Below are positions 26,256 through 36,400 of a stretch of 56,088 bases of DNA, piece by piece. A program made the position numbers and the translations under genes. Numbering within the stretch: the first letter of the stretch is position 1; the number at the start of each line of letters is the position of its first letter. This DNA comes from Saprospirales bacterium (lineage in GTDB: Bacteria; Bacteroidota; Bacteroidia; Chitinophagales; Saprospiraceae): assembly GCA_007695145.1 (NCBI GenBank), contig REEI01000086.1:1-56088 (forward strand). Direction: 5' to 3'. The notes under the pieces are model-generated. The model did no database searches. It was given only the letters and a program-made list of their open reading frames with translations, and was not told the DNA's origin.

Positions 26256-27131
26256 TTAAAATTCTGAAAATTCAGGGTCGCAGAATTGCGGTTTTTCAGC
26301 GGAGAGCACCAGATTAACGGAGGAGCCCATTTGGACTTTTACGGTTTCATCAAATGGAGGATCTTGCTCAACAATAAAAGCTCTTTGCAAGTCCTCAATC
26401 TCTCCCTGAAGTCTTGTATTTCCAATGCGCAATCTGTAGGACCTGATGATGAATTCAGCTTCATCGAAGGTTCTGCAAACCAGATCGGGTATTTCAACCT
26501 GTCCCCCTCTTTGTTCAGAAATGATGAAATCTATTCTACCACCAACCGGCACTTTCATATCTCTTAGTACTTCTCCTCTGTCAATTATGGTGTCGCCCTG
26601 GTAAATGACGCCCATTATGTGTCCTTCTGGCCCTGGGTCAAAAGTCCTTCCTGCGATATTTGACTCAATACTGTGGGCCATTTGCAATACCCGGGCAGTT
26701 CTCTCAAAACTCCTTCCATACAGTGGGGGGAGCTCATCAAGTGTAACCATGTCCGGTTGATTCTTGGTAACAGTTACATAAATCTTGCGATTTTCTTTTA
26801 CCAGTTCATGTGCTTTCGGTACCTGATCAATAATGATGCCTCCTTGCCTACCTACAATGAAAATGGAATCTGAAACAAACATTCTGAAGGAACGCCTTTC
26901 AGCATCCTCCGTGGCAGACTCAATATTCTCTCCTACGTAATCGGGCAAAGGTATTTGCTGCCCGTGTCTGGTGTATAGTTTCAAACCCTGATGCAATAAA
27001 ATGACAATGACCACAGCTGTAACTGCCATGAGCAAAAGGTTTACCCAAAGGGTTTTACTGAAAAGGAAAAGAAAAAAGGCTTTGATCTTTTCCCCAAAAT
27101 CGGGTTCTTTCTGCTTGTCTTTTTTTGCCAT
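26256..27131 (-). CDS. Membrane-anchored PASTA-domain protein
   Basis: 291 residues. A lysine-rich cytoplasmic start, one membrane helix about 30-50 (LWVNLLLMAVTAVVIVILL), then three PASTA-like units on the periplasmic side: IPLPDYVGENIESATEDAE, then MVTLDELPPLYGRSFERTARVLQ, then VEIPDLVCRTFDEAEFIIRSYRLRIGN. PASTA units bind uncrosslinked peptidoglycan or muropeptides in serine/threonine kinases and penicillin-binding proteins. Here there is neither kinase nor transpeptidase, the stand-alone form common in Bacteroidota. First gene of a likely operon with the T9SS cargo and rhodanese genes. A TACCTTTG -7 element lies upstream. Confidence 0.88.
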   Translation of the reverse strand: MAKKDKQKEPDFGEKIKAFFLFLFSKTLWVNLLLMAVTAVVIVILLHQGLKLYTRHGQQIPLPDYVGENIESATEDAERRSFRMFVSDSIFIVGRQGGIIIDQVPKAHELVKENRKIYVTVTKNQPDMVTLDELPPLYGRSFERTARVLQMAHSIESNIAGRTFDPGPEGHIMGVIYQGDTIIDRGEVLRDMKVPVGGRIDFIISEQRGGQVEIPDLVCRTFDEAEFIIRSYRLRIGNTRLQGEIEDLQRAFIVEQDPPFDETVKVQMGSSVNLVLSAEKPQFCDPEFSEF

Positions 27132-27186
27132 ACTATAAATGAAGGACTGCGATGATACAGACGCTCAAAATTGTTACTTGCTGTCG

Positions 27187-27194
27187 CAAAGGTA
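27187..27194 (-). promoter_or_regulatory. Bacteroidota -7 element TACCTTTG for the PASTA gene
   Basis: Perfect TAnnTTTG on the minus strand, 56 bases before the ATG. No clear -33 element. Confidence 0.45.
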
Positions 27195-28067
27195 ATTCAA
27201 AATTAAAGAAATACGAATAGCAAACGGTTTCAATGGACCATTTATTAGCCACCCTCAACAGGAAAACTCAGCGTAGGAAAAAATTGTCTGGGCTTGATAA
27301 CTCTTGGTCTATTTCAAATTCCACTTCCACCAATTTGAGCATTTGCTGTTTGTAAGCTGTTAACCGGCCCCAACTCCTGTGTGAATCGTGAAAGGGACAA
27401 TGAGTAAGCTTATTCACTGATTTATCGGAATTGTATAGGCTGATTTGGAGTAAATTTTGTGAGTTTGTTGGGAATCCTCATGATGTCAGCTGTGTAATCC
27501 GATTTTTTAATAAAAAACTCAGGTTTCGCATTTCTTGAAGAGGCGGATTTAGTTTGCTTTGCGAGACAGTTGATCGAATTCTATCATCAAGGGAAAGGAT
27601 ACAGTCTAAACAAAATTTTGATAAACCAAGTACAACCAATCAGTACTTCAGTTCAAATTCCTTAACCCACTTTTTCTCCTGGCCTTCAAGGATTTGGCGT
27701 TAGGAAAAATGGGTTTCATACTGTTTTTCCGGTGTATTCATTAGGGTTAAGTCATGAGAGGCCAGATCGCTATAGAATTGGGAGCTTGAGAGGATTTTCT
27801 TCCGTAGGCGGAGCCGCGGTTGATGAGCTTTCAGTCGAACTAAAGCTACGGTGAGGACAGGAAATTGAGCAAGCGTCTATTTCGGCAGGCTAATACATTG
27901 CATTTGTGACGCGATTTTGTCTTGTAATCAAAATCTTCATGAATACTCCAGGTTGAAATTTGGTAGTGTCTTTGAAGGCGATAGCAGTTCGACTACCCAA
28001 CAAAACCAATAATAGAGAAGTTGCCGGCATAATTGTATTGCAACTCTACTCATAGTAAGCAATCCAA

Positions 28068-28087
28068 TCATTCATTCATTCATTCAT
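28068..28087. repeat. (TCAT)5 tetranucleotide repeat
   Basis: Five perfect copies of TCAT, ending 14 bases upstream of the MATE -33 element. Such repeats can gain or lose units by slippage and change promoter strength. Confidence 0.8.
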
Positions 28088-28101
28088 GGAATAAGTGTCA
28101 C

Positions 28102-28134
28102 TTGTTGACTCTCTATTAAAATCTTCTAATTTTG
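28102..28134 (+). promoter_or_regulatory. Promoter of the MATE gene
   Basis: TTG at 28105-28107 (with another TTG at 28102), a 19-base spacer and the perfect -7 element TAATTTTG at 28127-28134. The best match to the Bacteroidota consensus in the window. It predicts a leader of about 85-90 bases. Confidence 0.65.
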
Positions 28135-28228
28135 CGCTAGATTATGAATGCAACTTAAATCTCTTACCCAATGCAACTGGGCCTTTTTTGGACCTTAAAT
28201 TGTGATTGAGTCTTTTTAAACCACTTTC

Positions 28229-29551
28229 ATGGGGTTTTTCAGTGATCGTACAAAAAGAATTAACCGGGAGATGCTGGCCCTGGCTACCCCGAATATACTT
28301 AGCAATATTTCTTTGCCGCTGCTGGGAACGGTTGATACTGTCCTTATGGGAAGATTGTCTGATGTGCACATTGCAGCAGTGGGAATTGCAGCCATGATAT
28401 TTAACTTCCTGTATTGGAACTTTGGATTTTTGAGAATGGCCACCACCGGGTTTACCGCTCAGTTCGTTGGAAAAGCCGACGTAACAGGACAGGTTATGCA
28501 ACTTGGCAGAGCTGGAATGTTGGCCTTTTCTTTCGCAATGATACTTCTCTTTTTTCAAACTACTGTAGGGGAGACTTCTTTTGTGTTGATGAATGTGGAG
28601 GGCGACCTCTTGCCATTGGTTCGGGAGTATTTTTATATCCGTATTTGGGATGTACCCGCCACTCTTGGTCTTCTGGTGATGATGGGTTGGTTTTTTGGCA
28701 TGCAAAATTCCATTGCCCCTCTCTATCTGACCCTTTTTGTCAATACAGTCAATATAGCCCTCAGTTTTTACTTTGTGCGGGTTTTGGGTTGGGGTGCTGA
28801 TGGTGTTGCAACAGGAACTCTAATAGCCCAATATCTAGGCCTTTTTCTTGGAGTCGGTTTGATTTTTTATTATTACCGGACAATGTTTGTCCACTTCAAG
28901 CTCAATTTGTTGAGACAGTTCAGCAACTGGTTATTTTTCATGCGGGTCAATTCGGATATTTTTTTGCGAACCCTGGCCCTTACGCTTGTTTTTGCTTTCT
29001 TTTATGCAAAGAGCGCCGAAATGGGCGCCCTTGTACTTGCGGTGAATGTCATTTTGATGCACTTTGTAAATTGGATGTCCTACGGTATTGATGGCTTTGC
29101 ATATGCCACCGAGAGCCTTGTAGGTAAATACAAAGGGCGAGAAAGTGAGAAAGATTTAGACAGAACACTTGAGCTGGCATTTGCCTGGGCAGGATTTTTG
29201 GCTATTTTGTGTGCTTTGGTCTATTGGCTCTTTGGACCGGCTCTACTCCGGGTGTTTACGGATGTCGATGAAGTGCTGTTAGCGGCTAAACCCTACCTTA
29301 TCATAGTCGCCGTATTACCTCTTCTGGGTTTTTGGTCTTATGTCTGGGATGGAATTTTCATAGGTCTTACTGCATCTGTTTCCATGAGAAATGCAATGAT
29401 AATCTCTTTCATCTGCTTTTTTGCCTGCTGGTATCTAATAGCTGATCAGAGCTCTAATTATTGGCTTTGGTATTGCCTAATGCTATTTTTAGTGCTGCGT
29501 GCAGTAATCCAATATGGCTTTTTCAGAAGATATAAGTATTCATTGCGTTAG
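28229..29551 (+). CDS. MATE-family efflux transporter (DinF-like)
   Basis: 440 residues with about 12 hydrophobic helices in two homologous halves. The opening INREMLALATPNILSNISLPLLGTVDTVLMGRL and the region FGFLRMATTGFTAQFVGK are DinF-subfamily features; YGIDGFAYATESLVGKYKG lies in the second half. MATE proteins export drugs or metabolites using proton or sodium gradients; the mrp operon nearby makes a sodium gradient plausible, but this is inference. Monocistronic, with a good promoter and a short terminator-like hairpin after the stop. Confidence 0.9.
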   Translation: MGFFSDRTKRINREMLALATPNILSNISLPLLGTVDTVLMGRLSDVHIAAVGIAAMIFNFLYWNFGFLRMATTGFTAQFVGKADVTGQVMQLGRAGMLAFSFAMILLFFQTTVGETSFVLMNVEGDLLPLVREYFYIRIWDVPATLGLLVMMGWFFGMQNSIAPLYLTLFVNTVNIALSFYFVRVLGWGADGVATGTLIAQYLGLFLGVGLIFYYYRTMFVHFKLNLLRQFSNWLFFMRVNSDIFLRTLALTLVFAFFYAKSAEMGALVLAVNVILMHFVNWMSYGIDGFAYATESLVGKYKGRESEKDLDRTLELAFAWAGFLAILCALVYWLFGPALLRVFTDVDEVLLAAKPYLIIVAVLPLLGFWSYVWDGIFIGLTASVSMRNAMIISFICFFACWYLIADQSSNYWLWYCLMLFLVLRAVIQYGFFRRYKYSLR

Positions 29552-29555
29552 TTTG

Positions 29556-29573
29556 GCTCTGTGGAGCTTTTTT
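29556..29573 (+). terminator. Short-stem terminator after the MATE gene
   Basis: GCTC (29556-29559), loop TGTG, GAGC (29564-29567), followed immediately by six T. The stem is only four to five pairs, but position and T tract fit. Confidence 0.4.
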
Positions 29574-29726
29574 CACCTAATTTTACAAATTGTCACTCCC
29601 TCCTGATCACGGGGATTGGTGTGTTTAAGCGGCAGCTAAAATCGAAAATGGGTTCCCATTCCGTTCCTACATATTATTGAATATTCGAGTCGTATATTTT
29701 GCCGGTTGGCTCAGCTAATCATTGGA

Positions 29727-32700
29727 TCATCGCTCAATAATCAATCTTAAGGTTTCCTTGATTTTATCTGATTGAAGGTCCAAAAAGTACAAGCCAGAAT
29801 GCACTCCTGAAAAATCCAAACTATTCAGTTCAGAAGCAGTGAATTCACCGGATTTAACCAACCTTCCGTCAGCTCCAAAGAGTTGGAAGTGCACCTTTTG
29901 GCCACTAAGGCCATCAGATTTTAGATTAAAGACTCCTCTGGTTGGATTAGGAAATACACTTATACCTGAATTGAACACCGGTTCCTCAACGCTAGAAATA
30001 GCATCCTCGCGAATAGCAATTGGAAATACTTCAATGCCGGCCCATTCTAAAAGGTCATTGATCACGGTAAACTTGAAATGATCATCGGCTTCTTCTTCCA
30101 CATGTGCTCTGTACCTCAATATGCCATCCCGGATATCTCTTTGCGTAAATGTTGCCCCTACAACCAGCAGCTCTTCGCCTAACCTGAGCTCCCCCAATAA
30201 AGGAGTTTCCACCAGGGTGTAAACAATGTCTTTCTCGTCACTGCCGGTGTTTTCCACTCTTAGTAGATTTCTGGATATTCTGGTCCTTTCCAATGGGGGA
30301 GCAAATAAGGTGTCAAGGTTTAAAAAGCCGAGAGGCGAGAGGGTGGTATTGGCACAAACTTCCATGCTCCATGCATCCCAGCGACCTGCATTTCCTGAAC
30401 TGTAGCGCTGCAATTCTAGAGTCCACGAACCTTCCAGGGGTTCTCCTTCAAAGGCTGAAAGGGGCTCCTGGGGCTGATAAATTCTTCCCGTAGTTAATGG
30501 ACAGCCTAATTGAAGTGGAGAATTGTCATCAAATCCCAGGCGATAATGACTCAAATTTGAGCACCTTCTAGTGAAAAGCCGCACTCTGGTTCCGGAAGGG
30601 GAGATGAGTGTAAATCCAATGTCTCCTACGAAAGATTGTAAACCCTCTAATCTTGGAATTCGCAATTGTGTAACCTCTGCCTCTTCATTGATATTTATTA
30701 CTGAAGTTATTTTCGATTCATTTGCGGCTGGTGTATTTACCGGTAGGTCCTGTGCTGAAAAACCTGTACAGGATTGCGTGATTGTTTGAAAAACCGCAGT
30801 TGGAGTATAATCTCCTGAACCACATCGATTTATTGGCCTGACTCTCCAGTAAAAGAGTGTGTTTGATTCCCAGAAGATGTCGGGCTGGATTTGGTTGATT
30901 TCCTGGACAGTTTCTGTGTATACTATGTAGTCAGGTTCAAAGGAGGGGTTGGTTGCTATCACTATTTCATAAATAGTCGCGTTTGGGCTTGGATTCCACT
31001 CAAAATCAATAGTCTGTCCTATACCGGAAGCTCCATTGGGTGGGGCAGAAGTGGAGAGCGCACTGAAATCATTGGTGATGGTTTCAAAAAATACGCCCCT
31101 TTCAAGTGTGTCATTTTCAGTAATCAAAAGGAAGGTAATATCATACACTTCAGTAAGGTTGGTCTCCATCATGTCAATGGTGAATCGACCAGTTGAGCCG
31201 GGCAGAATGAATTCAGGAAAGTCAATGAGACGGGCATTTTCGGGAAGCTCGCTCACCAACTCTACCCAAACGGTGTCAGTAAAGTCCAGAAGTGGCTCAA
31301 GAGAGAAGTCTACATTTACTTCATTGGGCAGACAAATCAAGCCGTATCCGGGTTGATGACGGAAAATATATCCAGGTTCCTCAGCTTCTTCAATTCTAAA
31401 GTTGGGTCTGGAAATATTAAAGAATATGTTGTCTGACCCCTTTACTTTTATCCTGTTTGCTGTTCCCGTAAGATCAGGAAGGTGTACTAGCGCACTTCCA
31501 GTATTGGGCGTCCGTTCTACCAATGTGATTGGATAGGTAAAACCCCCATTGGTAGACAATAGAATGTCAACATATTGGCAATTGACCGGTGCTTTATCCG
31601 TGTTGGCAACATCCCATTGGACTTCTATCAGTTCACCTGCTTTGAATGTTTCGGCAGTTGATGGACTTGTAACTACAAAGGGGCCGGCTGAAGCCGTAGA
31701 ATTGAAGTTCATGTCGGCCCATACGGTAGCTCCTGCCACCGGATTGTTGTCTCTAACGGTACATCGGAAGTTCAATGGCCTACTGTAATCGGGTAATTGT
31801 TGGGTTGGGTCGAACCCGTTTTGCACAATAGTGCTGATATCGGGAAAGTATCTGTGTGGTGCGGTAATTGGTGGGAAAGTTCTGAATAGGGGAGAGCTTA
31901 GCCTGCCTTCACCCAGTGGGGTCTCAGGCCCAAGGTCCATTTGCTCCCAGCAGTATGTGAGTGCGTCCCCATCTTCATCTGTAGCTTCGGCCACTAGTTT
32001 AAAAGGCGTGTTGATGGGGATAAAAAAACCATTTTCGTAAGGCAATGTGACTATTGGTTCTGTATTGCCAGTGAAGATTTTCTCCCCACAATTTTGATTG
32101 TCAGGTAAAATTCTTGAAAAAAGTATCCACTCCTGGATAGAGCCCGCATGAAAGTAATTGTCGTTGTTCACGGCAACGTTTTGATTTCCGCAAGAACCGG
32201 CATAAGACATTATGGTCGACCCGGAACCGGGTTCAAAAGCTGAACTACCTGCTCTTTGACCATCGTTCCCGGGACAAAAATTCCAACTATGAGCCACGCC
32301 AAACTGATGGGCAACCTCGTGGGCAAAAACCCTATTTACCACAAAAGACATATTATTGCTGAAGTGGCAGGTTACCCCTTGGGCTTTAGAGGGTGAGCAG
32401 GCCCTGCCGCTGACCACTCCTCCAACATCGTTACAACCACCTGTAAATACGTGTCCGACATCAAAGGCACTAAGAGGAACTCCAGCACCTGTAATGGCCG
32501 GGGTAGCCTGACTGAGCAATCCGGTACCACTACTGATGTTTTGAAATGGCTCATCAAAAGGGGAAAACCAAATCAATAAATTGTTGTTTGGAATCAATTC
32601 AAAGCGAATTGCCACTTCATTTTCGGTGATGTGATTCAGCAAATTTAGAGCTTCGTTGAATGACGCCATAACACTTTCCACTGTTCCCCCTTTTTGATTG

Positions 32701-33413
32701 GAGTATGCACTGGTGGCAGCAATTGCCATGCGATAAACCCTAAGTTCCAACAACTCGCCACCTGCTGTATTGTACTCTACCCCGACAGCTGACCGACCAC
32801 CGAATTCTTCCATTAGTTCTTCTGCATGATCGTCGAAGCCACAACGCATTGATTCCCTGGCCTCTTTGTTGAGTATGACGTCTTTACTGAAATAGAGTAC
32901 ATATTGATTTTCTTCACCCATTCTATAGCGCTCTATATATAGCTCTCCCATAGAACTGTGAAAAACTCCAAGAAATCCCTCGGGGCTAAAACTTATCCTA
33001 CCGGTTCTGCCAGAATTGTTTTCCGAAATGGCTTTATAGGATTTTATTTCCGGAAAATTTACTGCAAGTTCCTCCGCAAAAACAGGTGATTCGGCCACCC
33101 TGAAGTACTCCATTCCTTCATTTCCAAGTGGAACAGGCACTATGGTTTTGCTCTCAAAATTCCGCATGTTTTCAAATGGAGCATCGGAAAGTAAGTCATC
33201 AATTACTGTTGCTTCCAGTTCAAAGATATAGTATCTCACAGCCGGAAAAACATCATCACTTCTCGATATGAGAATGTGTTCCTCAGATTGTTCCTTTTTT
33301 TCAAGAAAAACCCATGGGTTGGGAATGTCGCTCAAGTTCTGTGCCTGCGAAAACAGGGGTAATAATATTACAATACCAATTGAAAGACAGAATGTCCTAA
33401 ATAAATGTGTCAT
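29727..33413 (-). CDS. Secreted reprolysin-like metallopeptidase, T9SS type A cargo (copy 1)
   Basis: 1,228 residues. Signal peptide (FCLSIGIVILLPLFSQAQ), a long pro-region to about 215, and a catalytic domain with the zinc motif H365-E366-V-A-H369-Q-F-G-V-A-H375 and the Met-turn in GSTIMSYAG, which define a metzincin of the reprolysin-like type. Downstream are Ig/fibronectin-like regions (about 580-890), a P/Homo B domain about 910-1045 (FVGDIGFTLISPSGTRVRLF, LEGSWTLELQ), a CSPG-like repeat (IVYTLVETPLLGELRL, GILRYRAH) and a type A sorting domain (VFPNPTRGVFNL). It lies ten bases downstream of a close paralogue. Confidence 0.88.
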   Translation of the reverse strand: MTHLFRTFCLSIGIVILLPLFSQAQNLSDIPNPWVFLEKKEQSEEHILISRSDDVFPAVRYYIFELEATVIDDLLSDAPFENMRNFESKTIVPVPLGNEGMEYFRVAESPVFAEELAVNFPEIKSYKAISENNSGRTGRISFSPEGFLGVFHSSMGELYIERYRMGEENQYVLYFSKDVILNKEARESMRCGFDDHAEELMEEFGGRSAVGVEYNTAGGELLELRVYRMAIAATSAYSNQKGGTVESVMASFNEALNLLNHITENEVAIRFELIPNNNLLIWFSPFDEPFQNISSGTGLLSQATPAITGAGVPLSAFDVGHVFTGGCNDVGGVVSGRACSPSKAQGVTCHFSNNMSFVVNRVFAHEVAHQFGVAHSWNFCPGNDGQRAGSSAFEPGSGSTIMSYAGSCGNQNVAVNNDNYFHAGSIQEWILFSRILPDNQNCGEKIFTGNTEPIVTLPYENGFFIPINTPFKLVAEATDEDGDALTYCWEQMDLGPETPLGEGRLSSPLFRTFPPITAPHRYFPDISTIVQNGFDPTQQLPDYSRPLNFRCTVRDNNPVAGATVWADMNFNSTASAGPFVVTSPSTAETFKAGELIEVQWDVANTDKAPVNCQYVDILLSTNGGFTYPITLVERTPNTGSALVHLPDLTGTANRIKVKGSDNIFFNISRPNFRIEEAEEPGYIFRHQPGYGLICLPNEVNVDFSLEPLLDFTDTVWVELVSELPENARLIDFPEFILPGSTGRFTIDMMETNLTEVYDITFLLITENDTLERGVFFETITNDFSALSTSAPPNGASGIGQTIDFEWNPSPNATIYEIVIATNPSFEPDYIVYTETVQEINQIQPDIFWESNTLFYWRVRPINRCGSGDYTPTAVFQTITQSCTGFSAQDLPVNTPAANESKITSVININEEAEVTQLRIPRLEGLQSFVGDIGFTLISPSGTRVRLFTRRCSNLSHYRLGFDDNSPLQLGCPLTTGRIYQPQEPLSAFEGEPLEGSWTLELQRYSSGNAGRWDAWSMEVCANTTLSPLGFLNLDTLFAPPLERTRISRNLLRVENTGSDEKDIVYTLVETPLLGELRLGEELLVVGATFTQRDIRDGILRYRAHVEEEADDHFKFTVINDLLEWAGIEVFPIAIREDAISSVEEPVFNSGISVFPNPTRGVFNLKSDGLSGQKVHFQLFGADGRLVKSGEFTASELNSLDFSGVHSGLYFLDLQSDKIKETLRLIIER

Positions 33414-33423
33414 AACTACAAGA

Positions 33424-36400
33424 TTATTCTAAAATGATTTTTTGGGTGAGCTGTCCCTTGTTTCCGGAAAGTCCTATAAAGTAAATTCCCGGGCTCATTT
33501 GGCGCATGTCCAGAACATTTTGTTCCATGAGCTGCAACTGCCGCCTTTTGACTATTTTTCCATCCACAGATACCACGGTAAGTTGCACTTCCTGGCCTTC
33601 CCATCCATTGACTTTGTAATTCACCCAGCCTCTGGAAGGATTTGGAAAAGCATTCAAAAAATACAAATTACCTGAGAAATTTTCAACAAAGGTGGGATGA
33701 TCATCTGAGATTTTAATTTCAAATCTCTCCACTCCTCTCCAGCCATCGAACTCATCCTGTACTACAAAGTGAAAATGGTCAAAATCAAAGCTGTCTATAT
33801 CAGATTGATAAGTGATGAGTTCATCGTCGATATTTTTCTGACTGAATTGTTGACCAATGGTCATTTCTTCCCCGGAGAAAAATAGTCTTCCCTTGGAAGG
33901 AAGTGAAACAAGAGTGAAAAATACATTTTCATCTACAGAGACAGTGCTTCGGGCACGGAGGACGATTCTGCTCAAGATATTGGATTCTGAGGGTCTAAGC
34001 TTTAAGGTGTCATTGCGGAGAAAGTCAATTTCAGAGACTTTTTCATCAAAACACATTTCCAGACTCCACTCAATCAATTGTCCGGGAGAGCCGGTCCTCA
34101 GTCTACGGAGCCTCATTCTCCAATTTCCCTCAATGTCTTCCCCGCTCATTAACGCCAGAGACTCTTCGGGCATATATCTGTTTCCTGAAGTTAGCGTACA
34201 TGGAGTAATTTCACCTACACGCTGAGGAGCATTGTCGTCAAATCCTAGATTGTAATTGGATGAATTGCCGCAGCGACCTCTTACCAGAGAAACTTCCCTG
34301 CCGGAAGGAGATACCAGAGATAACTCAATATCCTGGACGAAGGGTTGATTTCCTCTTACATTGGGGATGATTATTTCGTTTACCTGTCCACCCAACTCTA
34401 CGTTTATTTGTGAATCAAAGGCCTGGGTTGATTGCGCAGGAATGTTTATCGGGCCGTCACTCGACTCGAATGACTGACAATCTACAGAGCGGGTCTGAAA
34501 TGCAAAAGTCTCAGTATATGGGCCAAATCCACAAATATTAAAGGGTCTAATCCTCCAGTAGAATATAGAGCCGGTTTCCAGTTGAACCAATGGTCTAATG
34601 GAGTCTACATTTTGAACCGATCCCTCAAAAATGAGATCGTCGCTTTCGAAAGCGGGATTAGTTGCGAGCTGAAACTCATAACCTACTGCATCGGGAACAT
34701 CATTCCAGAAAAAGGTGGTTACTTCAGGAACATTACTCTGCCCATTTAGGGGCTCAGCTAGCTGCAGAAAACTGTAGTTGTTGGAGACAATTTCATAGAA
34801 TATGGCCCTTTCCAGAACTCCGATCGAATCACTTTCTACGGTAAAGTTAAGTTCAAATTCACCAGATATAAAAGTTTGGCTCAGGTCAATATCTAAAGTT
34901 GCTGTCTCTCCCGGAATGATAAAATCCGGCACAGAAACCGGTACAGCGCCTGCTGGAAGTTCACCGGTGAGATTGAAAAATAAGGTGTCGGAAAACCCTA
35001 GCAAGCTTTCTGTAGAAAATTCTACAGTGAGATTGTCCGGCAAGCAAAGCCTGCCCTGATATGGCCTGAAGTTCAGAATAACTCCGGGTTGCGAGGGTTC
35101 ATTAATAATGAAATTTCTGTCGGAAATATCGAAGAATATATTGTCAGCCGCCCTGACTTTTATACGGAATCTCGTTCCTTCCAAATTGGGAATATTGACA
35201 AAAGCGCTACCCGTATTTGGTGCATTGTCAAGTAAGACATGAGGATAGGTAAAGCCACCGTCCTCGGACAGCAAAACATCCACAAATTGTGAGTTCACCG
35301 GTGGAAGATGGGTGTTGGCTACATCCCATAATACCTCGATGTACTGACCTGCTTCAAGGGTATCTCGCTCATTGGGATAGGTCACTCTGAATGGGCCTGC
35401 GTTGGCTGTTGATCTAAAAGAAATTTCCTGCCAGTCGATTGCACCTGCTTCAGGATTGTTATCTCTTACAATTACTCTAAAAGTGAGATTTCGCGTCGTG
35501 TCGGGGAGTAACTCATAGGGTCTTTGTTGATTGTTGACCACATAGGCCAATCGGGGAAAATATCTAACCGGATTCTCGGTAGGAGTATACACTCTGAAAA
35601 GGGGCGAATTTCCAATGGACTGCCCGAGTGGAATAAAAGGGTCAAGGGAAGGGCCAATATCGTATTGCTCCCACGAGTAGGTAAGTATATCATCTTCATT
35701 CTCATCTGTTGCAACTGCTTCCAGTTTAAATGGGGTGTTTATGGGTATATGGAATCCTCCCTGAATCGGTATCTCCACCACCGGAGGGAAGTTATCAGTC
35801 GGCACCTCTAATGCACAAGTGCTTCCCCCTCCATTTCTACTGAATTGTTGCATTACTTCAAGGGAATTTGCATGAAAGAAAGGGTCTGATTCGCTTTGCA
35901 GATTATTTCCCTGGGCACATATCCCGGTATATGCCATTATTGTAGAACCACTCCCCGGTTCGTAAGCAGTTGGCCCGTTGACATTGTGACAACTGTACAT
36001 GGTGTGTTGGGCATTGAACTGATGTCCAATTTCATGACATACAATTGAGACTATAAAGGGGTCATTTACCGGCTGATTCCTGGTGGAGACTCCTTCGGCT
36101 TTTTCATCCGTGCAAACTGTTCCCAACTTTGCCAGTCCGCCGAGAAAACTGCTGGTGCCAAATACATGCCCGATATCGTAATTTGCTAAACCTATGATTG
36201 AATTGAGTACCGGTGGATTTTCGTTGATCATTGCTCCTGTATTTCCATTGGTATAGGGCTGATCAGAAGGATCGGTAAAGATGAGTTGGTCGTTATTGTC
36301 TACAAGTAAAAATCTAATTCCCAAATCTCTTTCAAATATACTGTTTATGCGATTGACTGCCGTAACAATAGCTGCCTGCCCTGCTTCTACCGTCCCCCCG

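Larger units (their letters stand above)
27132..28228. other. 1.1-kb intergenic region
   Basis: The longest gene-free stretch in the window. It holds the PASTA-gene -7 element, the MATE promoter and the TCAT repeat. It also has two inverted repeats: AAGTAC/GTACTT at 27628-27648 and GATTTTG/CAAAATC at 27913-27935. No open frame of note on either strand and no recognisable gene remnant. It may hold an unannotated small RNA, but nothing in the sequence proves one. Confidence 0.5.

Noticed and set aside
28142-28705. 187-codon minus-strand open frame over the MATE gene
   Set aside because: It lies fully opposite a clear MATE coding sequence, is histidine/lysine/serine rich without a family, and is a shadow of codon composition.
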